Assembly (NCBI GenBank): GCA_001683735.1
Contig: LUGG01000005.1
Location: 868,001 to 932,000 of the forward strand
Reading direction: 5' to 3'
From: Grifola frondosa
Lineage: Eukaryota > Basidiomycota > Agaricomycetes > Polyporales > Grifolaceae
DNA length: 64,000 nucleotides
Of the stretch, positions 35,547 to 47,874 are shown in pieces. A program made the translations under genes and the position numbers. Numbering within the stretch: the first letter of the stretch is position 1; every line of letters begins with the position of its first letter. The notes beneath the pieces are model-generated. The model searched no databases. It saw only the letters and a program-made list of their open reading frames with translations, and was not told where the DNA came from.

Positions 35547-36206
35547 ATGTATATATAATAGTTGGATTGGTAATCAATACTTCAGATGATGAGTTTAGCG
35601 CTTCACATAGACAGATGCCCAACCTTCTGCCTTTTGGGATATGTCAGATTTATAATCACATATGTTTTTCTCCTTCCACAACATATGTTATAGCATCACA
35701 CTGACTTATAAAAGCATCAATGATATGTTTTAGATCATGTTTTATCATGCAAAACATTTGTTTTGTGATCAGAGGCATGACAAGGATCACGTGCATCTAA
35801 CATATGTTTTATCTCCATATGTTTTTCTCAGCCACCCGATAAGAAAAGTAAGAACCTCACATACAAAATTTTTTACTGAGTAAGAACAAAGTTGTTACCT
35901 GGTTGTATTGGACCGTAACCCTAACCTAGAAATTTTGTTCCCATGGATATCAAATTTTGTATTGAAAAATCTTTCCCACGGCTTTTGCGATGAAAAGTGC
36001 ATGACAAGATTTGGCTGGGGACCTCGCCTATAAGAACGATTAATTCGTTCCTCATCAATCGTAATAATTATGCAAATGTTGTGTTACATTCCAATACAAT
36101 ATATCTTAGCTATTAATCTCAATTAATATCATGTTATTATTTGCAAAACTCATGTCAGAATACTGAAAAAGCTGAAATAGGTGTAACTAAGCTGTGGCAA
36201 CACTAC
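35547..36206 (+). repeat. Dispersed repeat R2, copy b
   Basis: Direct-orientation partner of 13085-13780 and similar over its whole length, including the M2 MITE core at about 36060-36205. R1 does not precede this copy, so R2 is a separate unit from R1. Confidence 0.8.
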
Positions 36207-36683
36207 ACAGACATAGTAGCAGATAAATTGCAAGTCTCTTAGCTAACTTAAGGCTAACTTTTCACAATGATCAATTAATTTGATCAATACGCCAGCAAGA
36301 AAAGTGAAAGTGAAGCATTGCTACCTGCATTCCCTCAACCTTCCCACTTGGTGCTACATTTATTTAGTTAAGCTGTCTATCCAAGCAACTCTTAAAATCT
36401 GTAAGTCTAGCACTATTCCTGTCAAAGTGTAGCCAGTCTATGCTATAACTTTTGCCTAGTTGAAATTGTCTTCAACAAATATTTTGCTCATTAACACTAA
36501 TTCAAAATCTAGCCAACAATTTTTTACATGCATTACACCTAGTTTAATTTCAATTATAAATAATAGCTGAATAAAGAGAGATCAAAATTTAAGCAGAGAC
36601 AAATAATTCTGTCATGAGAATGGAGAACAATCAATGAAAGTCAGTGAATAGAATAATGAACATATATTAGTATACTCAACATA
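36207..36683. other. AT-rich desert, no gene
   Basis: AT-rich sequence left of the mariner fossil. No frame, repeat partner or RNA structure was recognised. Confidence 0.4.
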
Positions 36684-38196
36684 CAGTAGCCCACAAAAGT
36701 GTTGACATGTTGGCAACAGTTTGATTGTTTTGCTTGTATCTCTGAAACTACAAAATAGCATAATAAATATTTATTGTCTGAAAGATATTCTTACTGACTT
36801 TTAGGTATATTAACTTGCATAACATAATATTAAGAATTGATTGAGGTATAAATGATTCTTTAAAGACAACTTATGTCAATGCTTTTGTGGTCAATAATCT
36901 GAAATGCAGAAAAGCATCTTAGCTGAATGATATCTGTGCTGTAGTCTGAAAAATAAGTCATGTAATATTTTGTAAGCTTTTTCATGATCTAAATAAACAT
37001 AAACATACAGTTAAACTCAACTATACTTATCATAAAATCTCTTTCTGCTAAATTTGGATCAATTCATAAGGCAGATCACTCAAGCTGCTAGTGTTTACTA
37101 CTCTACAGAGACCAAAATATGTCCCAAACTGTGCCCTGGCCTTTTCAAAGTCTCTGGACGTCATTTTACCAAGCTTACTCCTATCACTATTCAACATGCT
37201 ATTCACCTTTTTGATCTTAAAAAGGTTAATACTACTGTGATTGACCAAATAAGTTCAAGATGTCATAAAAGAGTTTATTACTTCTAAAACAATGTGTAGA
37301 GGATTGAGAAAGGCTGGTTTAAAGGTCATAGTAAAGTGTAATACACAGTTCTCTTCAAATGTTATAGGAGAGAGAGACTAGACTTTGCTATTAGTCATCA
37401 GCACTGGACCTTGGAGACTGGAAGACATCAAAATCAATTGTCTGAGGTCAGATAAAAGAAAATGGGTGTGAAAAAGTTAGGAGAAACACTTAGTAACAAA
37501 TCAGTAAAGGGTGCTCTCAAGTTTGGAGGAGGAAACTTGGACAATGTGGAGGTGTATGGACCATGACAATGTGGGCTCTGCATGCAATATTGATGGGAGG
37601 ATGGATGTCTATCTCCAGGCAACATTTTGAAGGATAAACTTCAAAATAACATGAAGTATTGAGGTAAAACTATGGAGGATATACCTAAAGCACACCACTA
37701 ATTTAGAACTATAAAATTAAGACTATAGTGTGGCCTAAATATTCCTCAAATCATAAACCCATAAACCACCCCTGAAGTCATCTCAAAAAAGACTGGCAGA
37801 GTATAAAGAGCCAGCTAGAGAAATCAATGAGTTGTGAGAGAGGATGCAGGAGGAATAAGAGTCAATTGACACTTCTGTATGTCAAAACGTAACCAGTAGT
37901 ATGCCTAAAAGTATTGAAGATGTGTTGGGGACAAAGAGAGGATATACCACATACAAGAATATATGGTTTCTGCATTTCAGATTGTTGGCCACAAAATGTT
38001 GACATGAGTTGCCTTTAAAGAATTATTTATATCTCAGTAAATTATTAATATTATGTGATGCAAATTAGTATGCTTGAATGTCAGGAAGAATATCTTTCAA
38101 ACAGTACAAAATTTATCATGCTAGCATTTGTAGTTCCAGAGATACAAGCAAAACAATAAAACTGTTGCCAATATGTCAATGCTTTTGTGGGTTATG
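36684..38196 (+). mobile_element. Tc1/mariner transposon fossil with long terminal repeats
   Basis: 1.5 kb flanked by TA on both sides. The tips are CAGTAGCCCACAAAAGTG and the inverse of CATAACCCACAAAAGCAT. Terminal inverted repeats extend about 230 bp (36684-36911 and about 37967-38196). The interior holds a dead transposase. Each terminal repeat ends inside with an inverted copy of the tip (for example ATGTCAATGCTTTTGTGG at about 36873). Confidence 0.85.
37050..37960 (+). pseudogene. Tc1/mariner transposase remnant
   Basis: On the plus strand, in several frames, one can read CRGLRKAGLK, then GETLSNKSVKGALKFGGGN and NIDGRMDVYL (the region between the first and second catalytic Asp blocks, about 37480-37620). 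The C-terminal end reads KKRLAEYKEPAREINEL, IDTSVCQNV, SSMPKSIEDVLGTKRGYTTY (about 37785-37955). The order matches fungal Tc1-family transposases. Stops, frame changes and a deletion covering the final catalytic residues make it non-functional. Confidence 0.75.
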
Positions 38197-38713
38197 TACA
38201 TCAAAGTTATGACCATGCCATAAGATATGAATTTTTACTAGTACAATTATAATGCCCAGCACAAACTCTTCATTATCTTTTCTATGATCTAGCACTTTTA
38301 CACATGCACACTTTTTTTCATAGTTTCTCATTTTTTGGTCTCCTCCCTTTGTTCAAATATATCTGCTCACATAAATTTAGCTTTTATAAAATGTAAAGAT
38401 GCAATCAAATGTTTCAGTATATCAGTTGGTTCCCTTAAGCGGGTCATTATTCAGTTTTGAAAGTCTTTGCATGCATGATATAACAGAAAAATATATATAA
38501 TAAATTGCAGGTGGAACTAAGAACATGGTGCATTAAGTTTATACATTTTTACCCTCTGAAAAATTGAACACTGAAAAAAAATTCTGATGACAAACTAGAG
38601 TAACCTGTTTCTAGATCTTGTATAGTATTCTTCTTATATTAAGTATGTCTCCTACTGTTATTTGTCCTTGTTGGTTTTTAAGAGCCCAACCAGCAACAAA
38701 ATCAAATTAGATG
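38197..38713. other. AT-rich desert, no gene
   Basis: AT-rich sequence between the mariner fossil and the M2 MITE cluster. No frame or repeat was recognised. Confidence 0.4.
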
Positions 38714-39395
38714 TAGTGTTGCTGCAGCTAAGTCAGGCCTAAATGGTATATAACTCATAACTTTGGCAGTTTTTCAGATATCATAGTCATCTTACATTCA
38801 TTTTGTAGCCTATATATAGCCGCATACTATTGTCAAATATCAAAATGTTATACCTCATATTGATGGAGATATAGCCAAAAAGCCGATTGCAAAGTCTGCC
38901 TTTTTAGTCAGCTTTGTTACCAATGTAACTGAAATTGAAACATATTAAAGATAATTATGCAAATGGTGGTGTTACATTCAAATACATATACATCTTAGCT
39001 ATTAATTCCAATTAAGATCATGTCATTATCTGCAAAATTCATGTCAGAATATCTAAAAAGCTGAAACAGGTGTCAATCTTAATAGGATATGAATGGGTTT
39101 TGAAACTTATTGGAGGTCATCTGAAATGAATTCACAATGAGCTAGAGATGTTGTATCATCCAGTCTTTGAGGCCTTTGTCTGGACCTTGCAAGATATAGA
39201 CTATACTAATTAATATCACATCACTTTGAAGGAGCACTCAGCAATTTTTCTGGTATTCTGATATGAGTTTTGCAAATAATGATATGATTTTAATTGAAAT
39301 TAATAGCTACAATGTATATGTATTGCAATGTAACACAACTATTTGCATAATTATCTTCAATATGTTTCAATCTCAGTTATAGTAATATAGCTGAC
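38714..39395. repeat. M2 MITE, rearranged copy
   Basis: The left end TAGTGTTGCTGCAGCTAAG at 38714 is followed by the M2 core. The segment 38915-39062 is repeated inverted at 39250-39395 (AACATATTAAAGATAATTAT and its reverse), giving a foldback of about 480 bp around a 190 bp spacer. Confidence 0.7.
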
Positions 39396-39400
39396 AAAGT

Positions 39401-39974
39401 TTAATGTTTGCTGCAGCTAAATTAGGCCTAAGTAATATATGACTTGTAACTTATACAGTTTTTAGATATCACAGTGAGCACAATTCACTTTGTAGCCCAG
39501 ATATAGTGGCATAAGCATGTCAAAGGGCAAAATGTTATACCTTGTATTGATGAAGATATGGCCAAAAAGCCAATTGCAAAGATTAACTTTTTACTTAGCT
39601 AAATTACCACTGTAAATGAAATTGAAACATATCAAAGACAACCATGCAAATAATTGTGTTACATTCAAATATATATACATTTTAGCTGTTAATTTCAATT
39701 AAAATCATGTTATTATTTGCAAAACTCATATTCGAATACCTAAAAAGCTGAAACAGATGTGACTAAGCCATGACAACACTAAGAAAGTTTGACTGTGCAA
39801 TCAGCTTTTTGATCATATCTTATCAATACAAGGTATAACATTTTGCCCTTTGACATGCTTATGTCACTATATCTAGGCTACAAAATAAAGATAAGATTGC
39901 TGTAATATTCACAACATTGCACAGGTTATGAGTCATATATAATTTATGTCTAACTTAGCTGCAGCAATACTAAT
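39401..39974. mobile_element. M2 MITE, complete copy
   Basis: 574 bp with inverted ends of about 200 bp. The left arm holds GCTGCAGCTAAATTAGGC and AGGGCAAAATGTTATACC; the right arm holds their inverses (39790-39974). The centre carries the M2 core also found at 13600, 36060, 38930 and 39250. No coding sequence. The family of the helper transposase is not clear. Confidence 0.75.
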
Positions 39975-42900
39975 TTTTCTCTATATGAATGTTACAGACC
40001 TGACTATTAGTCATGTTGATGAGCAGTTTCAGCATTCGACTGACACTATTACAAAGTCAGTGATCTTTTTGTATGAATTTGTTAACATTTTGCTAAATAT
40101 TATAAAGTGTGTCTAGATATTATATCTTCATATATAAGCAATTCTTGTACACAAATAACAGATTCATTTAAAGAGATTACTTTTCAAACTGGTCCAAGAC
40201 TGACCAATAATTTCAGACTAGTCATGACTAGTCTTAGAACTGTAGTCTCAGTTCAGTTCTACTAAATCTGGGATGATTCAGTCATGGTCCCAGTTTCCAG
40301 TTCTATTTTTTTTGGACAAAAGACCAGACCAAACTGAACTCTGCAATGCTATTTTCAATGTTCATGTTACTTTCTAAGTGCTGATCATAGGAACACATCA
40401 TATGGGTGGACATTAGAAGAGTATTTGAATATCCAGCATAAGTTGTTTATGCTCAATATAGATGACCACAATTATGTCACTAATCATGCACTATAGTTGA
40501 ACCATTATTAAGATATCTAGAAATAAGATGCTGACACATGCTAAATAGCACACTCTCAAACAATTCATGGACCAATGTGCTGACATGTGCTGTGCACAAT
40601 TTCCGATAAGAACTTTTTTGGTTTCAGTGAGCTACTGATACTCAAGAAGATTATTGTTACATGACAAAGGAGATGAGATTATAGTTTTATTGATCTGCCC
40701 TTTGGATAAGAAGTACTTTCAGGTCTTCTCAAATAATCTATATTTTCTCACTTTATAATAACTATTATTCAAACTTTGAAGGTCAGTCCATAGACAAAGT
40801 CATCAAAAAGTTGAAGAAAAGATTTGATTTTAAAATGTATTTAAAGTGGTAACAGGATGGAGCCAATTCTATACACATATGCACTGACAGACCACCCTTT
40901 TTTGAACCTAACAAAGAAACATTGCTTTGGTCTTCATTTAGTTGTCTTATTTTTGCTTAACTTGGTGCATTTCAATGTATATATTATGACAGTAAATATC
41001 AGAAGATGCTTTGCTCTATAGCCTTTACACTTTAGAGGAGATACTGGCTCTTCAAATCTTAAAGGAGATAAAACATACTGTTAATATTACATACTAGTCA
41101 TTATACTTCTAGAATTTGATAAGAAAACACAAAAAAAAGAAGCTGTTTGAGATAGACTTGGATGCTAATATGCACATGATACGCACCCCAATATCTTCGT
41201 GATTCTATTGCTTATTCTTATGCAACACAGAGACAATGCAAAGAGTACCCCTTTGCAATATTGGCACATCACACGACATGAAGAACAGTTTGCAGTCCAG
41301 AAACAGTGCAGTTCTCATCTTCACGGCACACACATGTTGCGATCGGACTGATTGGATTCGCATCTTAACAATAATTTGTTGTTGGAAGTTCCCACACCCT
41401 CGCGAACACTTCAGACATGTGTCGCAGCCACACATCACTGGAGTGTCATCATATCGCAGCCACTATTGTTTTTAGGTGCATACCGGTCCACATCTGAAAC
41501 ATGATGTATCCTACCTCCTCTAGACACCCCGAGAAGACTGTGCATTTACCCATGCATATGTTCACATCTTTCATGTGCCAGTGCGGTGCATATCTAAATA
41601 TGGCAGGTCTAGTGATCAGCCACCATAATTCCTGTGTTGCTATTCCCCTGGATTGTTATGATTTACTGGTGTCATGTTTCATTACTGACATTGTGGCTGA
41701 TCCTTTCCCTACTAGTTTACGATACTTCACAGAATATGTTCACCGCGGCATAGTTGCGATAAACTTACCGCATGCATTGCAATCATTTCATGTTTCAGAT
41801 ATGAAGAGTAGCTTACAAAAGACCCATGTACAATACAATGTGAATCAGATACGAGTTTCCCCACAAGTACAGAGTTCAAAATTGTCGGCTTCACTTGTGA
41901 TCGCATCCACTCTTCACTAAAGCTCTTCTCACACTGCGAAACTGTGACTGCAATACTTGCAACTATACGAATAGACCATCATACACACTGTGACTTCGAA
42001 CCTGTGATCAAGGAGACCTCTTTAGTTGTGATACACATGGAGTGCACGAAGACCCAATATTGCTAAGCATTTCTTCTATATTGTTCTGTGTTTCTTTTAC
42101 TTCAGAAATGTGTGATTTACTTGCGAATCACAAGCATAATCAGTTACACAACTCAGTGCAAGGGACCTCTGTGAGAAATCGGGAGCCCATTCACATCAAA
42201 TCTCGTTGCTACTGACTTTACGATCTATAGCACACATATTTGTTGTTTTATAGGTTAGAGTCGGCAGGAGAGTATCAACGCATTAAACAATGGCCTGCAG
42301 TTTTTGAATTACTGAAACCATCTGTCTCTGAGTTTGTTATAGAGCTGATTGACAGCCTGGATGAAAACTTGGAGCAGGCATAGAAGAACTGAACATAGCA
42401 GATATGCAATGAGCTTCTGACTAAGATTGATTCACCTATGCTGGTATGATAGTTATTTCTCTATGTATTAAATTGCACATTCTAGGATGTTTTATATATT
42501 GTAACTTGCGTAAAATTTTATCTGATCATTCTTCTCTTGGACAAGAGTCTTGACCTTTAGTGTTTAACCTGATGAACATTATCTTGCACATTATAAATCA
42601 TATTCATATTCTTATATTTTATCCATCATATTATGATGGCTGAATACATTTAATATTGCATCATTCTGTTTTTGTTTCCTAGTTCATCTGACTTTGCACA
42701 ATTGACTTTGTGCAAACTTTTATTTAGAATTAGAAAAATATCATAACATTATTCTCAATATTTTCACCCTATATTTATTTAAAAATGTAATAAGCACATT
42801 CTGAATATGTTTTTAATATAAACAGAAGAGTCACAGCTAGAACATATTTGAAAATATTATTTTGTTTGTTTTTCAAGTAAAATATTTAAAACATATATTG

Positions 42901-42980
42901 AATACATTATTATATTTTGAACAATATTATAATATTTTTATGTATATCATACTAAACTTATTAAATCATCATATTTTCAC
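39975..42980. other. AT-rich desert with one less AT-rich island
   Basis: Mostly AT-rich sequence without frames. A perfect 18 bp palindrome built on GACTAGTCA/TGACTAGTC lies at 40216-40233. From about 41190 to 42240 the composition is more balanced and CpG reappears; an open plus-strand frame of 139 codons (41501-41920) lies here, but it has no recognisable domain. A short readable piece (PAVFELLKPSVSEFVIELID near 42297-42380) is not identified either. Confidence 0.4.
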
Positions 42981-42984
42981 AATG

Positions 42985-43187
42985 TTCTTGACAATAATAA
43001 AAATGAAAATTTCTTCTTAGTAATTGTTAAGAGGGCTGGAGGGCTTATATGAAATATTTTAGAATAAAAAACCTTAAATAATAATAAAATTAATATTTAG
43101 TTATTTTTTTCATTATTCCCCACATACTTTCACCATATTTCAACTGTCCCCTTTCACAACCACTGTCAATGGCCCTCTAAAACCCAA
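42985..43187 (+). repeat. Second Helitron 3' end
   Basis: The inverse of this stretch matches the 23240 Helitron end: CAATGGCCCTCTAAAACC with terminus CCCAA followed by T at 43188, and the subterminal AATAATAATAAAATTAAT block. It marks a second family member on the plus strand whose body, to its left, is not recognisable. Confidence 0.7.
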
Positions 43188-43464
43188 TAAATAAGGATTA
43201 GATTAATTTTTTAATTCAGCTTATTCATCATTGTGTACAAGGCAAGGATCAGTTTACTCTGTTTAATCATGCAGACATGATGGCATCATGGAATAATGTG
43301 TCATGTAGACTAACATCAGTTAGTGTATGAGTTCAGATTATGATAATATTGTTCCATTCATGTAGCACTAGTTCAAGAAGCAGACTATATTTATTCTATA
43401 TAAAACAAATTATCATGAATACAGTGTGCATTTTCATTCACTATAGAATTAAGCATTAGATCAA
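43188..43464. other. Spacer before the second Plavaka-like fossil
   Basis: AT-rich; may contain the decayed 5' part of the gene that follows, but nothing readable was found. Confidence 0.3.
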
Positions 43465-45930
43465 ATATGAGATCCTCATCTTGCCTCACTTTTCGAGTGA
43501 GATGTGCAGTGGCTTTACAAATTTAATGGCACCAAATTCATGCAATTTTATGATGAGCCTTGGACTATAAACTGATTTTGGGATATTTACTCAGGTTTGT
43601 GTGTTAATCATTAGTGTAGATTATATGTTGAACTACTATCCTCTACAACAGTCAACACTTCCTCAGGTGGAAAGTCACTATTCTTTATCATTTATGCTAA
43701 TAATAGCAAGCTTTCCTCATGTGGACTAAGAAGGGCTACTCAATAATTGCATGTATTGCCAATCTGCCTGTTAATGTCTATAACAGTGAGAGAGTTGATG
43801 AAGGAAGGATTGTTGGATGGCTACCAATTGTAAGACTGAATTTTTGATAAACACATGCTGACTATTGGTTTAGGTTTCTGACCCTAAATCTGCTAAAAGT
43901 GGGGAAAAAAGGGTTCAATCATTTCAAACAGGTCATTGACATGATTTTATTTAGCTTCTCAAGTTGATTGGACCATTTCAAAAACAGACTGCTAAGTTGA
44001 GTGTGAAGATGCTATTAAACAACATCTCTTTCCATCAGTTCTTGTTTTATCTGCAGATTATGAGGAACAAAATGTTTAATATTTTTGGATTGTGCAGAAA
44101 TCTTATTATTATTTAGATGCTTTATATTATTAATTCGTGGAGCTGGTGAATTATATTCATGTCCAATATGTCTTGTTCCTGCAGATAAACTTCATGATTT
44201 GTCACTCACTTATCCTTTGCATACTGCTAAAGAAAGTCGATGGGTAATTTTAGAGATCAAATTACTTTCTTCAAGGATCATAAAGATCTATTAGCACAAT
44301 ATATATGGACTTTGTGAAATTGATGTAAGTATTATCTTTTTGAGGGTAACAAAGCTATTTTACATTTTGGATCACTCAATTAGAATTGTTTTTGGAGCAT
44401 ATGTGATTTTAATCCACATGAAGCCCTTTCTTAGAATTATTTATATGCATATTATGGTGATTTGTTTGGTGGCCATTTATGATCTAAAATTAAAGCACAT
44501 ATTGAGAACCTGGGTCAAAATGCAGAGTTCCAAGTTGATAATTAGTTTGTTTTCATATTTACTAATTTCATGTTTATAAGCTCATTTATATTGAAAGTTA
44601 CTCGGTTACCTCATTGGCAAATCTCACTCATTTTAGTGAAATTCTCAAAATATTTTTCAGTGATGGTTCAAAATTAGAGAATATTTTCAAGATAATTTAT
44701 ATTTTAATATTTTCTGATCATACTTTATATATCACAATGTGGTTAAGTGCACCATTGACAATCACAAATATCAATTATTGTGCTATTTGCAAGCTATGTG
44801 GAACTTGATAAGCATCTGGGGTTAGAGGTTCACATCAATAATTCAATTAAAGTAGGTCAGGGAGAATCATTACATTTTTCATCTCTTATAAAGGTGTGTC
44901 AGATTTAATCATGTGTAAATTTATTTTGATTGAAGTTATAAGTTAGACATATCATGACATAACACCAGATGACTCTTGCAAAAACTGGTAAGCATGCATT
45001 GTACAATATTTAGCAAAAGGGAGCAACTTGCAATTATAATACAAAAAACCTTCGAGAAACTTTCTAGTTTGCTGAAAGAATTCTATCATCTCTGAACAAA
45101 TAAAAAGAATGTTGCAAATCAGGTAGGTTGAAACTCATTATGATGATATGAAATATTTTGATAATATATCAGATTCTGTAAGCAGATCACTGGTGTCTAA
45201 TATCTGCAGACCAGATTGATTAGCTAGACAATTTCAAAGAAACCCTCAAGAATTCTAAGCTCACAGCAGAAGAGTTAACAAGTAATCTTGGTCACACTTT
45301 TTTGGGTCAAAACAGCCTCTGAAAGCATTCTATGCACTTAAAAAGGTCAAAAAAAGCAATGTCACTTTTAAAAATTTTTAAGAGCATCTTATAGACTTTC
45401 TCAGTACATTCCTTCAGATCAATTATATTCACTACTAGATGAAAAGTAGATAAAGTATTATCTCCATGATATAGTGAGTCATCTGAGCCATAGCAAATAA
45501 TACACTAATTGACATTGTTACATTTTATGATCACAAAATATCAATTTCTCAAGATGTCCTATGAATCAATAATCAACTAGAAGAAAGCCTGTGACTTTCT
45601 CCATTATAGTTCAGCATTTCATAATTCTCCATAATATGATTGTCTTCTCATTTACATGACAACTCATGACAACTTCATGTTTGCATAACTGCTCATAGTA
45701 TTTAAGTGCACTATTGGCAGAGTCGAGTATTTTCTTGCACTCATTCAATTAACAGCACTCCAATTTATATGCATCCTTAAAAGGATCAGGACCTAGAATT
45801 TTACCAAGTTTGTGCAGGCTTGCAGACTTTAGAATTTGTATCTGTTAACTTGATTGTATCAGGGGCCCTTCTAATTGAGGATTTCAAGAAAGAAAGAAAA
45901 GGTGATTGGATCATTATAGTTATAAAATAA
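43465..45930 (+). pseudogene. Second, divergent Plavaka-like transposase fossil
   Basis: A different subfamily from the one at 5232-8960 and far more decayed. Readable plus-strand pieces in family order: FNGTKFMQFYDEPWT-like near 43525; VIARIANLPVNVYNSE and EGRIVGWLPI (about 43750-43830); YSCPICLVPADKLHDLSLTY, PLHTAKES (44155-44230); LTHFSEILKI and FSDGSKLENI (about 44615-44685); FFLGSKQPLKAFYALKK (about 45300); and DLEFYQVCAGLQTLEFVSVN, LIVSGALLIEDF (about 45790-45885). Introns cannot be placed and stops are frequent. AT enrichment is extreme compared with the first copy, consistent with greater age. Confidence 0.65.
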
Positions 45931-45984
45931 ACTCAGACATCTTTCTTCACATGAAGTTGATTGTCTCTAATTGATGGTAATATA

Positions 45985-46065
45985 TGGCTTTTATAGTTTC
46001 AAATATACAAGCAAAACAATAAAACTATTGCCAATATATCAAACTTTTGTAGGCTACTGTGTGCA
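45985..46065. repeat. Mariner terminal repeat fragment
   Basis: ATACAAGCAAAACAATAAAA, CTATTGCCAATATATCAA and CTTTTGTAGGCTACTG match the right terminal repeat of the mariner at 36684-38196. Only one end is present. Confidence 0.7.
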
Positions 46066-46334
46066 TGTATTATAAGTACAATACAGTTCATATATAGTAA
46101 ATTATGCTTGGTGCACAGTTGAAATTTTCTACCTTGGACATCTATCTGTGACCATTGTTATGATCATGCTACATGCTGTTGTCTGATGCACAATCCTACT
46201 TGGAACACTCACTTTACATTATCCTTTGCTTTGAGAAATAGATGCACTTTCAGATTCTGAGTCTTCTGGTGAATCTGATAGTGCACTTTTCAAATAGATT
46301 TACTTCATGTTGAAGTCATCCTGTTTTGGCCTTT

Positions 46335-46490
46335 TAAGTATCCTGATCTGACTTTTGCAGATAATAATGTGATTTAAATTATACAGTATAGATTATAGAC
46401 TACAAATTGGAGATAGGATTGCTGAGAAACTATATGAGTTATGGATCATATATAATTTAGACCAGCTTTAGCTGTAGCAACACTATTTAT
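46335..46490. repeat. M2 MITE fragment
   Basis: TTTTGCAGATAATAATGTGA and GAGTTATGGATCATATATAA, then TTAGCTGTAGCAACACTA, match the right end of the M2 MITE family. Confidence 0.6.
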
Positions 46491-47216
46491 GAGTGCTATT
46501 TTGTCTTCTATGGTTCATTTTGCACACAGTTTCTTGTTAGCAGCAGTTTGTGAGGCAATAGAAGACTTAGTAAGAAACTTTGAGTGTTCAGAGTCATCAG
46601 GCTAGTCCCAGTATTGCTTGAGCTCATTTGACACTTTACGACCTTCTTCTCACTAATGTCAGAAATTAGCATTGAACTGTGAACATATTACAATTCAGAT
46701 CAGCCATGCTTAGCATGCTCACAGTAGCACCAGCTACTTGTGCAAATGCCTAATTTGATTTTCTTGCTGGTCAGGCTTTAATGCCTCATATTTATAGTCT
46801 TGCTTATGATAAGTTCAAATCTCACTCATCAGCAAAATTTAGATTTGATCTACCATACTTTTTGTCTCTCAAGTATACTTAAATGCACTTTTAAAAATTC
46901 TTATGAGATCTCTTTTATGGTTTGATCACTCTTTTTGATCTTACTATGGGTTACCATATAATCAGCAGGATTTACATTTTGGTGGTCACACAAAAGTAAC
47001 ATAGGATCACACATGCCAATTCTAAAGCATATGTGGCACCTGCTATGGCTGATGGAGGATCTTTCATATCAGTGTATAATTTGTGGTTATAGAATTTGAC
47101 TAATGTAGTTAATAGTGTGTACACTAAAGACTGAGAATTCAGATCTGCTCTTAGACTAAAACTTTGAGGGGTCAGCCTAATCACAGGGCATATAATATAA
47201 GCAATTGTTTTGAGAT

Positions 47217-47435
47217 TATTAGCAAAACTCAAATTTTTCTTTTAGTTACTTTTTGCTACTTAAAATACTTATTTAAGAAATTTAAAAAGAAAAAGAAACA
47301 AAGAAGGGCTCACTCCTTTTTTTAGTTAAAAAGTGTCCAAAATAGAAACTTTTTTCCATTGATAAGGAAGAAAAGAACTAAAAAGAATCAAAAAAAGCCC
47401 AAAAAATTGCAAGAAAAATTCGAGTTTTGCTGATG
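47217..47435. mobile_element. 219 bp MITE with CATCAGCAAAACTC-type ends
   Basis: The left end is TATTAGCAAAACTCAAATTT and the right end is the inverse of CATCAGCAAAACTCGAATTT. About 24 bp of terminal inverted repeat enclose an A-rich or T-rich core. The ends match those of the 11 kb Plavaka-type transposon at 1430, so it is a likely non-autonomous derivative of that family. Confidence 0.65.
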
Positions 47436-47874
47436 ATGGTCATAATGCCTTTTTATACTGGCTAGTGTCATCTTGTCACATATTAGCAGAAAATGAAACT
47501 CTGCTGTGACTTGCTTTAATGAGTGACAAATGACACACTGAGAAGAAAATTTCCTGTTTTTACTGGAAACATTGTAAAAATATGGTGATTTTCTTCTAGT
47601 GACAAATACTCAGCTATTGGGTGAAATTGAAGTCGAAGACAGACATAGGTATATAGAATACTATGTACACCAAGTATGATAGTAATAGAAGCAGTATTAA
47701 GGAAAATATTTGGGGATGCCAAGATGTAGGTCTCACTGATTGTATGGTAATCCGGAAGAAAATCGTGTTTAAAGTCAGGAATTTACTCAAGTCTAATCGA
47801 GGTAGTCTGCCATCCACCGTACAGTGGGCCCACAGCATCAGTGCAACGCTGTCGAATATTGTTCTTTCTATCCC
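47436..47874. other. Spacer, no gene
   Basis: Composition moves from AT-rich to balanced across this stretch. No supported feature. Confidence 0.35.

Noticed and set aside
36684..38196. Large hairpin RNA gene
   Set aside because: The long inverted arms are explained by the terminal repeats of a TA-flanked mariner element with transposase remnants between them.
41501..41920. 139-codon open frame as a gene
   Set aside because: Kept only as an observation; no recognisable domain, start context or introns.
23240..43187. One 20 kb element with terminal inverted repeats
   Set aside because: The LTR D remainder is absent beyond 43187 and both ends have Helitron 3' features, so two Helitron copies are more likely.
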